Shown here one piece after another: positions 47,042 to 56,082 of a DNA stretch of 64,000 bases. The stretch comes from Amycolatopsis australiensis (GTDB lineage: Bacteria; Actinomycetota; Actinomycetes; Mycobacteriales; Pseudonocardiaceae), in assembly GCF_900119165.1 (NCBI RefSeq), contig NZ_FPJG01000006.1:4960001-5024000 (forward strand). Direction: 5' to 3'. The notes under the pieces are model-generated. The model was not told the DNA's origin, did no database searches, and saw nothing but the letters and a program-made list of their open reading frames with translations. The first letter of the stretch is position 1. Each line of letters starts with the position of its first letter. A program made the translations under genes and the position numbers.

Positions 47042-49387
47042 GTGACGACCTTCCCCCGCCGACAAGCCCTCGGCATGGCCGCCGGCGCCGCCCTCGCGCT
47101 GACCGTGGCCGGCCGCACCCCGGCCGGCGCGGCCGAGTTCGGGGACGCCGACAGCCCCGGCACCCCGATCGTCCCGCCCCCGCCACCCGTTCCGGTCGCG
47201 CTCGACACGTGGTTCACCAACGACGGCATCGACAGCGCGTCCGCCACCGGCGGCGACTTCGACGGGTCCGGCTACACGTTCCCGGCCGAGCAGCTGCCGG
47301 TCGGCCGGACGGCGACCGTGGGCGGCGTCCCGTTCCGGCTCGGCTCGGCGGCCGCCGGCGCGAAGAACAACATCGCCGCCACCGGCCAGACGATCGACCT
47401 GCCCAAGGGCCGCTACTTCGTCGCGTACTTCCTCGTCGCGGCCAGTTACGGCACCGCCGGCGGCACGGCGACCGTGCACTACGCCGACGGCAGCACCAGC
47501 ACCGGGTCGCTCTCGGGGCCGGACTGGTACACCGGCACCGGCGCCCTCGTTTCGCCGTTCCGCTACGCGCCCGGCGGGGTCGTCGACGGCAACCCGGTTT
47601 CGCTGGCCACCGGCCAGGTCTGGATCGACCCGGCCCGCGAAGCCGTCGCGCTGACCCTGCCCACGACCGCGAACCCCGCCCCGAACGTCGCCAGCCTGCA
47701 CGTCTTCGCGCTCACCCTCCAGCCGGTCGCGGTGGGCCGCGCGGCGCTGATCCTCGACGGCCGGTCGACGGCGAACCTGCTGACCGACGGCGGCCCGCAG
47801 GCCGCGGAAGCGACCGTGGTCAACGCCGGCACGGTCTGGCTCGGGGCCCGCGACCGGGTCACGGTCACCGTCGACGTCCCCGGTGGCCGGACGACCGTGC
47901 CCGCGACCATCCGCGCGCTCGCGCCGGGGGAGCAGGCGACGGTCCGGCTCGGTCTCGCGCCGGACGCGTCCGTTCCGCCCGGTACCACGGCGAACGGGCG
48001 CCTCCGCGTCACCGCCGGCCGCGGCACGCTCGCCACGCAGCAGGTGCCGATCACCCTCGGCATCCCGGACTTCCGCCCGACCGACGCGTCGCTCTCGACG
48101 CACCGCGCGCCCTACTGGTTCACCGACGCGAAGTTCGGCATCTTCATCCACTGGGGCGTGTACGCCGTGCCGGCGTGGGCGCCGGTCGGGCAGCAGTACG
48201 CGGAGTGGTACTGGCAGAACCAGCAGGACCCGAACGGCGCGACCTACGCCTACCACCGGGAGAAGTACGGCGAGAACTTCGTCTACGACGACTTCATCCC
48301 GATGTTCACCGCGGCGAAGTTCGACCCGCGCACCTGGCTGGACCTGATCGCGGACGCGGGCGCCGAGTACTACGTCCTGACGTCCAAGCACCACGACGGG
48401 TTCGCGTTGTGGGACACCGAGGTCAGCGACCGCAACGCGGTCAAGCTCGGACCGCGGCGGAACATCATCGCCGAGCTGTTCGCCGCGTCCCGGAAGCACA
48501 CGCCGCAGCTGCGCAACGGCCTGTACTTCTCGCTGCCCGAATGGTTCAACCCGGACAACCCGTGGATGGGCCACGCGCCACGCAACCCGTACACCGGCGC
48601 GCCGCTGCCCTACACCGGGTACACGGCCGGGAAGGACTTCGTCCGCGACTACCAGGCGCCGCAGGTGCTCGAGCTGATTTCGGAGTTCGACCCGGACGTG
48701 CTGTGGTTCGACATCGGCGGCGTCAACGACAGCCGGGCCGTGCTCACGGAGTACTTCAACCGCGCGAAGAACCGCAAGCGCCCCAAGGACGTCACCTACA
48801 ACGACCGCGGCGGCATCCCCGACCACGACTTCACCACGCCGGAGTACACGACGTACCCGAACACCGTGGTGGCGAAGTGGGAGGCGAGCCGCGGCCTCGA
48901 CCCGTTCTCCTACGGCTACAACCGGGCAACCCCGGACGACCGCTACATGACGGCGGAGGAGGTCGTCCGCACGCTCGTCGACATCGTGTCGAAGAACGGC
49001 AACTTCCTGCTCGACATCGGCCCGGACTTCGACGGCACCATCCCGGACGTGATGCAGCGGCACCTGCGTGACGCCGGCGCGTGGCTGAAGGTCAACGGCG
49101 AGGCGATCTACGGCACGACGTACTGGTCGCGAATGGCTCAGCTGGGCGACCTGCGGTTCACGGTGAAGCAGAACGAAGCGTTCTACGTCCACTCGCTGAC
49201 GGCGCCGGGCAGCCGCGTGGTCGTGGACGCCCCGGTTCCGATCCGCGCCGGCGACCGGGTGACCCTGCTGGGGTACCGCGGCAGTCTGCAGTGGACGGTC
49301 GAGAACGGCGCGCTGGTGATCGACGTCCCGCCCGCGGCCCGTGACGCCGGCCGTTACGCGTGGGTGTTCAAGATCGCCTGGAGCTGA
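47042..49387 (+). CDS. Secreted GH29 alpha-L-fucosidase
   Basis: A 781-residue exported enzyme. The N-terminus TTFPRRQALGMAAGAALALTVAG is a Tat-type signal. A beta-rich domain of about 340 residues precedes the GH29 barrel, which begins near PYWFTDAKFGIFIHWGVYAVPAW. LTSKHHDGFALWDTEVS and VLWFDIGGVNDSR (nucleophile Asp near residue 557) match alpha-L-fucosidases. A C-terminal beta-sandwich follows. It removes terminal fucose from glycans. GGAGG lies ahead of GTG 47042. It stands alone rather than in the glucan cluster. Confidence 0.88.
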   Translation: MTTFPRRQALGMAAGAALALTVAGRTPAGAAEFGDADSPGTPIVPPPPPVPVALDTWFTNDGIDSASATGGDFDGSGYTFPAEQLPVGRTATVGGVPFRLGSAAAGAKNNIAATGQTIDLPKGRYFVAYFLVAASYGTAGGTATVHYADGSTSTGSLSGPDWYTGTGALVSPFRYAPGGVVDGNPVSLATGQVWIDPAREAVALTLPTTANPAPNVASLHVFALTLQPVAVGRAALILDGRSTANLLTDGGPQAAEATVVNAGTVWLGARDRVTVTVDVPGGRTTVPATIRALAPGEQATVRLGLAPDASVPPGTTANGRLRVTAGRGTLATQQVPITLGIPDFRPTDASLSTHRAPYWFTDAKFGIFIHWGVYAVPAWAPVGQQYAEWYWQNQQDPNGATYAYHREKYGENFVYDDFIPMFTAAKFDPRTWLDLIADAGAEYYVLTSKHHDGFALWDTEVSDRNAVKLGPRRNIIAELFAASRKHTPQLRNGLYFSLPEWFNPDNPWMGHAPRNPYTGAPLPYTGYTAGKDFVRDYQAPQVLELISEFDPDVLWFDIGGVNDSRAVLTEYFNRAKNRKRPKDVTYNDRGGIPDHDFTTPEYTTYPNTVVAKWEASRGLDPFSYGYNRATPDDRYMTAEEVVRTLVDIVSKNGNFLLDIGPDFDGTIPDVMQRHLRDAGAWLKVNGEAIYGTTYWSRMAQLGDLRFTVKQNEAFYVHSLTAPGSRVVVDAPVPIRAGDRVTLLGYRGSLQWTVENGALVIDVPPAARDAGRYAWVFKIAWS

Positions 49388-49580
49388 TCGGAAGTCGGCG
49401 TTCTTGCCGATGTACAGCTCCGCGAACGCACCCCCCGGCTTTCCCGTTCCAGCTGCACGCCGCCGATTCCCGCGCGGAGGAGGGTCGCCCCGGTCCGCGC
49501 CGACCACGGCGGTGCGCGTTGCCGCCATGGGCCGGGTCCAGGCCGACCGGGGTGCCCGCCGGTCCGCGTCCGCGCAAGCG

Positions 49581-49670
49581 CCCCAAGGCGGCCTTGGTTG
49601 CGTCTGACGCACCCAAGGCGGCCTTCGGTGCGTGAGACGCAACCAATGTGGCCTTCGGGCGCGGCTCGCC
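49581..49670. repeat. Three tandem 30-bp intergenic repeats
   Basis: Units starting at 49581, 49611 and 49641 share an AAGGCGGCCTT-type core and a GCGT(C/G)NGACGC spacer; the third is degenerate (AATGTGGCCTT). The spacers of units 1 and 2 are inverted relative to each other: an 18-base arm pair with one mismatch could form a hairpin around 49596-49644. Confidence 0.75.
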
Positions 49671-49685
49671 GGGCCTACTGGGATA

Positions 49686-49726
49686 GGTATACCGGTCGGT
49701 GCTAAGCTGCCGGTATAACTATACCG
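49686..49726. promoter_or_regulatory. Palindromic operator of the map gene
   Basis: CGGTATAACTATACCG (49711-49726) is a perfect inverted repeat of CGGTATA. GGTATACC (49686-49693) supplies a further half-site. The TATACCG half-site therefore occurs three times within 40 bases, ending 23 bases before the map start. The regulator is not in the window neighbourhood. Confidence 0.65.
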
Positions 49727-49748
49727 AACTTGGGGACGTGAGGTTTCC

Positions 49749-50561
49749 GTGATCGAACTGAAGACGCCCGCCGAGGTGGAGCGCATGCACGTGGCGGGGC
49801 GTTTCGTCGCCGAGGTGCTCACCGAGGTCGGCCGGCTGGCCGACGTGGGGGTCAACCTCATGGACCTGGAGCACCACGTGCGCGGCATGATCAAGCGGCG
49901 CGGGGCGGAGTCGTGCTACTGGGACTACGCGCCGTCCTTCGGCAAGGGGCCGTTCCGGAACGTCATCTGCCTGTCGGTCAACGACGCCGTCCTGCACGGC
50001 CTGCCCCACGACTACACCCTGCGCGACGGTGACGTGCTCACCGCGGACATCGCGGTCAGCGTCGACGGCTGGGCGGCCGACTCGGCGCGCACGGTCATCG
50101 TCGGCACCCCCGCCGAAGCGGACCTGCGGATCGTCCGCGCCACCGAGGAAGCGCTGGAGGCGGCCATCGACGCGGCGCGTCCGGGCAACCGCCTCGGCGA
50201 CATCTCCGCGGCGATCGGTGCCGTGGCCCGTGCCTACGGCTATCCGGTCAACACCGAGTTCGGTGGCCACGGCATCGGCCGCACCATGCACGAGGACCTG
50301 CACGTGCCCAACAAGGGCCAGCCCGGCCGGGGCATGAAGCTGCGCCCGGGCCTGACGCTCGCGCTGGAGCCGTGGTTCGCCCGCACGACCGACCGCATCG
50401 TCTACGACCCGGACGGCTGGACGATCCGGTCGGCGGACGGCTCCCGCACGGCTCACTCCGAGCACACGGTCGCGATCACCGACGGCGAGCCCCTGGTGCT
50501 GACGCGGCGGGAGTCGGAAGAGCCGCGGGCCGGTCTGTCCACCAGGGACGCCGCTCAGTAG
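49749..50561 (+). CDS. map: Type I methionine aminopeptidase
   Basis: A 270-residue MetAP removing N-terminal Met from new proteins. Metal and active-site residues are visible: HGLP, the Asp pair in [37 protein letters not shown] and SEHTVAIT. Length fits the minimal type Ia enzyme without a zinc-finger extension. GAGG lies upstream of GTG 49749. Housekeeping map genes usually sit near secY/adk; this copy has a dedicated palindromic operator and no ribosomal neighbours, so it is probably a second, conditionally expressed enzyme. Confidence 0.93.
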   Translation: MIELKTPAEVERMHVAGRFVAEVLTEVGRLADVGVNLMDLEHHVRGMIKRRGAESCYWDYAPSFGKGPFRNVICLSVNDAVLHGLPHDYTLRDGDVLTADIAVSVDGWAADSARTVIVGTPAEADLRIVRATEEALEAAIDAARPGNRLGDISAAIGAVARAYGYPVNTEFGGHGIGRTMHEDLHVPNKGQPGRGMKLRPGLTLALEPWFARTTDRIVYDPDGWTIRSADGSRTAHSEHTVAITDGEPLVLTRRESEEPRAGLSTRDAAQ

Positions 50562-52048
50562 TACGTGCGCAGGATCGGCCACGCCGTCGACCACGGCTGG
50601 GCCAGCGTGCACAGCGACAGCGGCACGCCGTTCTCGTCGTTGTCGACCCCGTCGGCGTCGCGGTGCAGGGCCACCGGCCGGCACCCCGTCAGCACGCGGG
50701 CGGCGGGGGAGTCACGCCGGACGCGGCCGATCAGCAGGACCGGACCCGCCTGCCGGTCCGGTGGCGGACCCCAGTCGTAGTACGACATGTGCGGCGAGTA
50801 CGGCCGGGGCAGCCCGCGCTCGGGCCCGTAGTGCTCGAGCGCGCCCGCCTCGCCGTAGTTGCCCGCCAGGATCACCGCGGTGTCGCGCTCGGTGGCCGGG
50901 ATCCGCGCCCACGCGGCCGCGACCGTGTCCGCGAACCCCGGCCAGCCGACCTGCTCGGCCGGCTCCTTGTTCAACGCCAGCAGCACGCCGTTCAGCGCGG
51001 ACGCGGGCACCACCGGCAGTCCGACGAGGACGGACACCACCGCGCACACCGCGGCCGCCGCGCCGGTGAGCACCCGCCGCGTCGCGCGGCCACGGGCGAG
51101 CCACCGCAGCGCCGGCTCGGCGCCGAAGGCCGTCAGCGGCAGCAGCAACGGCACCGAGTAGTACGGCTTGCCGCCCAGGACCAGCAGTTCGGCGCACACG
51201 ACCGGGTACGCGATGGCCAGGGCGCGCGCCCAGCGGACGCCGGGGTCGCGCCACGGCCGCACCAGCCCGGCGAGCCACACCGGCACCAGCACGGGCGACA
51301 GGTAGACCAGCTGCATCGGCACGAACAGCAGGCGGTTCTCCGCGCCGTCGTCCTCGCTGATCCCGCCGGCGACGGTGAGCATCGGCCAGCCGTGCGCCGC
51401 CTGCCAGGCCACCACGGGCGCGGCGAGCAGGACGGCGAGCCCGATCCCGGCCGCGAGCCACCACGTCCGCAGCACCCGGCGCGGGCCCGCGACGGCCACC
51501 CCGGCCGCCAGCCCGGACAGCAGGAGCAGGACGAGCCACTTGTTCGCCAGGCCGAGCCCGGCGAAGGCGCCGACCGCGAGCCACCACCGGCCGTCTCCCG
51601 TGCGCAGCAGCCGCAGGCCGGACAGGGCGATCAGCGACCACAGCAGCACGTCGGCGGAGTTGGTGGCCAGCATGTGCGAGACGACCAGCACGTACCCCGA
51701 CAGCGCCGTCGAGACCGCGGTGAACAGCTGCACGCCGCGTCCGCCGCCCGCCTCGCGCGCGATGAGCGCGACGACCACGACGGTCGCCATGCCGAGCAGG
51801 GTCGCGACCACCCGCAACCCCGCGGGCGTCTCGCCGAACAGGGCGGTCGACGCGCGCGCGAGCCACGGCGTGATCGGCGGCTGGTCGACGTACCCCCAGT
51901 CCGGCCGGTGCCCCGCCGCGACGAAGTACAGCTCGTCGCGGTGGAACCCGTAGCGGCCGGACAGCGCGGTCAGCACCGCGGCCTGGACGGCGACGACGAT
52001 CCCCACCGGCAGCGCGGCGAACCGCGGCAGCTCCGGGCCGGCCCCCAT
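50555..52048 (-). CDS. GT39-family membrane glycosyltransferase
   Basis: A 497-residue integral membrane protein with about eleven helices. The first extracytoplasmic loop carries [26 protein letters not shown], the acidic motif of GT-C enzymes of the ArnT/PMT type, which transfer a sugar from a polyprenyl-phosphate donor. The C-terminal ~130 residues form a soluble domain ([19 protein letters not shown]). The acceptor is unknown; cell-wall or lipid glycosylation is likely. GGGGAGA lies upstream of the ATG. It converges with map, overlapping by seven bases. Confidence 0.88.
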   Translation of the reverse strand: MGAGPELPRFAALPVGIVVAVQAAVLTALSGRYGFHRDELYFVAAGHRPDWGYVDQPPITPWLARASTALFGETPAGLRVVATLLGMATVVVVALIAREAGGGRGVQLFTAVSTALSGYVLVVSHMLATNSADVLLWSLIALSGLRLLRTGDGRWWLAVGAFAGLGLANKWLVLLLLSGLAAGVAVAGPRRVLRTWWLAAGIGLAVLLAAPVVAWQAAHGWPMLTVAGGISEDDGAENRLLFVPMQLVYLSPVLVPVWLAGLVRPWRDPGVRWARALAIAYPVVCAELLVLGGKPYYSVPLLLPLTAFGAEPALRWLARGRATRRVLTGAAAAVCAVVSVLVGLPVVPASALNGVLLALNKEPAEQVGWPGFADTVAAAWARIPATERDTAVILAGNYGEAGALEHYGPERGLPRPYSPHMSYYDWGPPPDRQAGPVLLIGRVRRDSPAARVLTGCRPVALHRDADGVDNDENGVPLSLCTLAQPWSTAWPILRTYY

Positions 52049-52088
52049 GGCAGTCTCCCCTCGGCGTGCCCGGATCGTACGCCGGGGA

Positions 52089-53393
52089 TCATGCCCGCGG
52101 GAGCGCTCCGGCGTATTCGGCTCCCGCGTCCGCGACGAGTTCGCTCAGCGTCTGCGCGCGGCGGATCGGCGTGAACCGGACCTCGCCGCGTCCGGACACC
52201 GTGAACCCGTGGACGGCCGGGCGCGGCAGCGTGTTGTACGCGTAGTGCGCGCCGAAGTAGTACGCGCCGGTGTCGTGGGCGACGACGAGATCGCCGGGTT
52301 CCAGCAGCGGCAGCGGCCGTTCGCGGGCGAGCAGGTCGCCGGCGAAGCACAACGGCCCCGCGATGTCCTGCGGCACGGCGGGCCCGGCTTTCGGCGCGCC
52401 CGAGGGGTCGAGCGCGGTGAGCCGCAGCGGCCAGTGCTCCGGCTGCAGCACCGTGCGGGCCGCGACCTGGGCGCCCGCGTGCGTCACGGCGACGGGCCTG
52501 CCGCCCGCGACCTTCGTGTATTCGACCGTGCTGACCAGGAACCCGTTCTTCGCCAGCAGGGACCGCCCGAACTCGGTGACGAAGCCGTACCGGCCGCCGG
52601 CGAGGGCCGGGACGCGAGCCAGCAGCGTCGCGACGTACTCGGCGTAGGTCGGGCCCTGGTCCTCGGACGCGAAGTCCACCGGGAGCCCGCCGCCCAGGTC
52701 GATGCTGGTGACCTGCCGGTGTCCGGCGTCGGCGTTGATCGCCTCGGCGAGTTCGTGCACGGCGGCGACGCCGTCGGCCATCAGCTGCGGCGGGCAGCCC
52801 TGCGAGCCGACGTGGACGTGCAGCCGGGTGAGCCACGGGCGGCGCGCGAAGGCGTCCTTGAGCCGGGCCCGGTTTCCGTCGTCCCGCAACGGGATCCCGA
52901 ATTTCGACATCGCGGTGGCGGTGCTGGTGTCGCCGATCCGGCCCGCCCCGACCTGTGGGTTGATGCGCACGCCGAGCACCGAACGCGGGGTCGTGGTGAC
53001 CAGCCGGTCCAGCCGCGCCAGCTCCTGGAAGCTGTCCGCGTTGACGGCCGTGCCCTCGGCGAGGGCGTGCGCGAGCTCGGCGGTGGTCTTGGCGGGGGAG
53101 TCGAGGACCAGCCGCGGGCCGCGCAGGCCGGCGGCTTCGGCGACCGCCGTCTCGCCCGGGCTCGCGACCTCGGCGTCGACCCCGAGGTCGCCGAGGAAGC
53201 GCAGGACGGGGGCCAGGCCGCACGCCTTGACGGCGACCGTGTGCTGGACCTGCCCGAGCGGGGCGAAGGCCTTGGTCAGGTCCTCGACGGCTTCGCGGAT
53301 GCCGGCGAGGTCGACGAACCCGGCGAGCGGGGCGGCGAGGCCGTGGGCGGCCGCGGCGGCGAGGGCGTGGCGCTTGCGTTCGGTGCGGTTCAC
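52089..53393 (-). CDS. Fold-III PLP decarboxylase (DAP/ornithine decarboxylase-like)
   Basis: A 434-residue pyridoxal-phosphate decarboxylase of the LysA/ornithine decarboxylase fold. The PLP lysine is in HTVAVKACG (Lys56), the glycine-rich phosphate site is [10 protein letters not shown], and the C-terminal active-site block is [15 protein letters not shown]. The substrate could be meso-diaminopimelate, an amino acid intermediate of a natural product or a siderophore precursor; it is not in a lysine operon. GTG 53393 is the only reasonable start, although GGAGG is only one base away. It is divergent from LysR with a dyad between them. Confidence 0.85.
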   Translation of the reverse strand: MNRTERKRHALAAAAAHGLAAPLAGFVDLAGIREAVEDLTKAFAPLGQVQHTVAVKACGLAPVLRFLGDLGVDAEVASPGETAVAEAAGLRGPRLVLDSPAKTTAELAHALAEGTAVNADSFQELARLDRLVTTTPRSVLGVRINPQVGAGRIGDTSTATAMSKFGIPLRDDGNRARLKDAFARRPWLTRLHVHVGSQGCPPQLMADGVAAVHELAEAINADAGHRQVTSIDLGGGLPVDFASEDQGPTYAEYVATLLARVPALAGGRYGFVTEFGRSLLAKNGFLVSTVEYTKVAGGRPVAVTHAGAQVAARTVLQPEHWPLRLTALDPSGAPKAGPAVPQDIAGPLCFAGDLLARERPLPLLEPGDLVVAHDTGAYYFGAHYAYNTLPRPAVHGFTVSGRGEVRFTPIRRAQTLSELVADAGAEYAGALPRA

Positions 53394-53450
53394 GCCTCCA
53401 GGACAGCGCGCCCGCCGGGCGCGGGTCCAAGACTTCGTTCTTCTGAGGTC

Positions 53451-53465
53451 ATAGGACCGGCCTAT
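53451..53465. promoter_or_regulatory. LysR-type binding site
   Basis: ATAGGACCGGCCTAT has ATAGG/CCTAT arms in the gap between the divergent decarboxylase and lysR genes, 10 bases before the lysR start. It fits a T-N11-A LysR box. Confidence 0.55.
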
Positions 53466-53474
53466 AGTGGCTGG

Positions 53475-54425
53475 GTGGACCTGCGTCGTTGGCACTACTT
53501 CGCCGTGCTGGCCGAGGAGATGCACTTCACCCGCGCGGCCGCGCGGCTGTTCGTGTCGCAGCCGTCGCTGAGCCAGCAGATCCGCGCGTTCGAGGCGGAG
53601 CTGGGCGTGGCGCTGCTCGACCGGTCGGGCCCGCGCTTCGCCTTGACGGAAGCGGGCCGGGTCGCCGCGGCGGAGGCGCGGGAGCTGCTCGACCGCCTGG
53701 ACCGGGCCCGCGGCGTGATCGCGGCGGCCGGCCGGGGCGACGCGGGCCGCCTCCGGATCGCTTACACGCGTTCGGCACCCGGCCCGCTGGCCGGTGACCT
53801 GGTCGCGGCGTTCCGCGCGCGCCACCCGGACGTCGAGCTGGCGCTGGAGACGGGCTGGACGAGCCTGAACCTGGCCCGGCTGGCGGCGGGCGAGATCGAC
53901 GTGGGCTTCGTCCGGCCACCGGTGCGCGCGCCCGGCATCGAGGTGGCGGTGGTCGGCTCGGAAGAGGTGCTGATCGCGGTGCCGTCGGGTCACGCGCTGG
54001 CCCGCCGCCGCAGCCTGCGGCGGGCGTGGATCGCGGGCGAGCCGGTCGTGTTCTGGCCGCGCGAGAACGGTCCGGGCCAGTACGACGCGATCAGCGAGCA
54101 GGTCTGGCCGGGCGGGGTGCCGCCGATCGTGCGCGAGGAACCGGAGGACGAGCAGCTGATGCGCGCGGTGGCGGAGGGCGCGGGCATCGCGGCGGTGCCG
54201 GAACACCGGGCCCGCGCGCTCCGCCGTCGCGGTGTCGTGCTGCGCCGGCTGGAGGAGCCGGCCCCGGTGATCGACCTGGGCCTGGCCTGGCGGGCGGGGC
54301 CGGTGGCGCCGGTGGTCCGAGCGTTCGTGGAGCCGGCCCGCGCCGGCGCGGCGTATGCTCGCGGGCGGACAGGAGGGGATTTCCCATGGCGGCCCGCGAA
54401 ATCACCGACCGCATCGCCGACTTGA
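53475..54425 (+). CDS. LysR-family transcriptional regulator
   Basis: A 316-residue LysR activator. The helix-turn-helix is HYFAVLAEEMHFTRAAARLFVSQPSLSQQIRAFE, and the co-inducer domain starts near RLRIAYTRSAPGP. GTG 53475 opens the protein with VDLRRWHYFAVL, the usual LysR beginning. It probably controls the divergent PLP decarboxylase gene and itself. The last ~40 bases overlap the DUF2630 gene, and the C-terminal tail there looks non-conserved. Confidence 0.93.
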   Translation: MDLRRWHYFAVLAEEMHFTRAAARLFVSQPSLSQQIRAFEAELGVALLDRSGPRFALTEAGRVAAAEARELLDRLDRARGVIAAAGRGDAGRLRIAYTRSAPGPLAGDLVAAFRARHPDVELALETGWTSLNLARLAAGEIDVGFVRPPVRAPGIEVAVVGSEEVLIAVPSGHALARRRSLRRAWIAGEPVVFWPRENGPGQYDAISEQVWPGGVPPIVREEPEDEQLMRAVAEGAGIAAVPEHRARALRRRGVVLRRLEEPAPVIDLGLAWRAGPVAPVVRAFVEPARAGAAYARGRTGGDFPWRPAKSPTASPT

Positions 54426-54592
54426 TCGACGAGGAGCACCGGCTGCGCACGGGCGCGCTGCACCACGGCGGGCTCACCCCCGGGGAGCGGCTCCGGCTCA
54501 AGGACCTCGAACGCCAGCTCGACGCGGCCGTCGACCTGCTCCACCGCCGCCAGGCCCTGTCCGTCTTCGACGACGACCGAGACGGCGGCTGA
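54386..54592 (+). CDS. DUF2630 small protein
   Basis: A 68-residue helical protein of the DUF2630 family: ITDRIADLIDEEHRLRTGALHHGGLTPGERLRLKDLERQLDAAVDLL matches the family pattern of two helices with an EEHRL motif. The function is unknown. AGGAGGGG lies upstream of ATG 54386, giving a strong site inside the lysR 3' end. Confidence 0.85.
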   Translation: MAAREITDRIADLIDEEHRLRTGALHHGGLTPGERLRLKDLERQLDAAVDLLHRRQALSVFDDDRDGG

Positions 54593-54595
54593 CGC

Positions 54596-55390
54596 TCAGA
54601 AGAACCCTTCGCGCCCGCTGCCGGGCGTGACCCGGTGGCCGAGGTCGGCGCTGATCCGCGCCGCCGTGCGCACCACCAGCGGCACCACCTCCTGGCGCAG
54701 CTTCTCCACGTCCGACCGGCCGCTCGACGTCGACGACGCCAGTGCCGCCACCACCGCGCCGCTCGCGTCGCGCACCGGCGCGGACACCGACAGCAGCCCT
54801 TCCTCCAGCTCCTCCTCGACCAGCGACCAGCCCTGGTCCTGCACCGTCCGCAACGCGCGGCGGAACGCCGCTTCGTCGGTGATCGTCCGCTCGGTGAACC
54901 GCGGCAGCCCAGCCGCGACCACCTCGTCGACCAGCGACGGCGGTGCCCAGGCCAGCAGCACGCGGCCCATCGACGTCGCGTGGGCGGGCACGCGCGTGCC
55001 GATCGAGACGTTGATGCTCATGATCCGCCGCACCGGCACGCGCGCGACGTAGACGACCTCGGCGCCGTCCAGCGCGGCCAGTGACGCCGATTCGCCGGTC
55101 TCCTCGGCGAGGCTCAGCAGCCGCGGCTGGGCGATCTCGATCATGCCGTGCGAAGCCGAGTAGTGCTGGCCGATGCTCAGCACGCGCGGGGTCAGCGTCC
55201 AGCGCGGCCCGTCGCCGCGGACGTAACCGAGCCGCTGCAGCGTGAGGAGGATCCGCCGCACGGCCGGGCGGGACAGGCCGGTCGCCGCCGCCAGCTCGGC
55301 GAGCGTCGGATTCGCGCGGTCGGCGTCGAACGCCATCAGCACGGCGAAACCCCGCTCGATGCTCTGGATGAAGTCGCGGTCGGTCTCCAT
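54596..55390 (-). CDS. IclR-family regulator of the phenol/catechol genes
   Basis: A 264-residue IclR protein of the PcaR/CatR type. The winged helix is TLAELAAATGLSRPAVRRILLTLQRLGYV, and the effector domain contains MSINVSIGTRVPAHATSMGRVLLAW. ATG 55390 is preferred to GTG 55396 for its GGGAGG spacing. It is divergent from the flavin reductase/hydroxylase operon, and two palindromes lie between them. It probably regulates phenol and catechol degradation in response to a pathway intermediate such as muconate. Confidence 0.92.
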   Translation of the reverse strand: METDRDFIQSIERGFAVLMAFDADRANPTLAELAAATGLSRPAVRRILLTLQRLGYVRGDGPRWTLTPRVLSIGQHYSASHGMIEIAQPRLLSLAEETGESASLAALDGAEVVYVARVPVRRIMSINVSIGTRVPAHATSMGRVLLAWAPPSLVDEVVAAGLPRFTERTITDEAAFRRALRTVQDQGWSLVEEELEEGLLSVSAPVRDASGAVVAALASSTSSGRSDVEKLRQEVVPLVVRTAARISADLGHRVTPGSGREGFF

Positions 55391-55449
55391 CCGCACATCC
55401 TCCCGTACGGCCCGTCATGACAACGCGGACGCGCCGGGGGACTCTCCTC

Positions 55450-55489
55450 ATGCGTCCGCATAGCGTTCAAATTGTACGCAAAGCGTACA
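55450..55489. promoter_or_regulatory. IclR operators
   Basis: TGTACGCAAAGCGTACA (55473-55489) is a perfect 17-base inverted repeat, and ATGCGTCCGCAT (55450-55461) a second palindrome. They lie between the iclR and flavin reductase starts. Confidence 0.65.
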
Positions 55490-55502
55490 TGAGGTGGGAG
55501 CG

Positions 55503-56063
55503 ATGACGCTCGACCAGCGCGAAGTCCGCAACGCCTTCGGCCGCTTCGCCACCGGGGTCACGGTGGTGACCTGCCGCAACGACCGGGGCGAGCCGCACGG
55601 GGCGACCGTGAACGCGTTCACCGCCGTCTCGCTCGAGCCGGCGCTGTGCCAGGTGACGCTCACCCGCAGGTCCAAGGCCTGCCGCTACCTCGACGGCGCG
55701 CCGTTCGCGGTGAACGTCCTGGCCGCGGACCAGCTCGACACGGCGTGGCACTTCGCCGGCCGCCCCCGGGACCGGGCGCCGGCGTGGGCCGAAGGGGTCC
55801 TCGCCCCGGTGCTGACCGGCACCGCGGCCACCATCTCCTGCCAACCGTGGCGGAGCTACGACGGCGGTGACCACCTCATCGTCATCGGCGAGGTCGAGCA
55901 CCTCGAGACCAGCGACGCCGACCCGTTGCTGTTCTTCGCCGGCGGGTTCCGCGAACTCGCCCCGCGCGGCCACGCCCACTGGTCGGCCTCGCTCGACTGC
56001 CCCGACCTCGGCTGGTTCGGCTCGGCCGCCGAATTCGCCCCGCTCACCGCAGCCGCTCGGTAA
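55503..56063 (+). CDS. Flavin reductase component (PheA2/HpaC-like)
   Basis: A 186-residue flavin reductase with the split-barrel fold: [21 protein letters not shown], then [22 protein letters not shown], where a flavin-binding loop lies. It supplies reduced FAD to the large hydroxylase component that follows 19 bases downstream. ATG 55503 is preferred over GTG 55494 because GAGGTGGGAG fits its spacing. Confidence 0.9.
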   Translation: MTLDQREVRNAFGRFATGVTVVTCRNDRGEPHGATVNAFTAVSLEPALCQVTLTRRSKACRYLDGAPFAVNVLAADQLDTAWHFAGRPRDRAPAWAEGVLAPVLTGTAATISCQPWRSYDGGDHLIVIGEVEHLETSDADPLLFFAGGFRELAPRGHAHWSASLDCPDLGWFGSAAEFAPLTAAAR

Positions 56064-56082
56064 CGACGAAGGGTTTGCCCCG

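Larger units (their letters stand above)
49388..49748. other. Intergenic region with repeats and operator
   Basis: No gene is supported. It contains three 30-bp tandem repeats (49581-49670) and the methionine aminopeptidase operator (49686-49726). The left 190 bases show nothing recognisable. Confidence 0.5.

Noticed and set aside
49341..49646. Short open frames after the fucosidase gene
   Set aside because: They have no ribosome site, are low-complexity and cross the 30-bp repeats.
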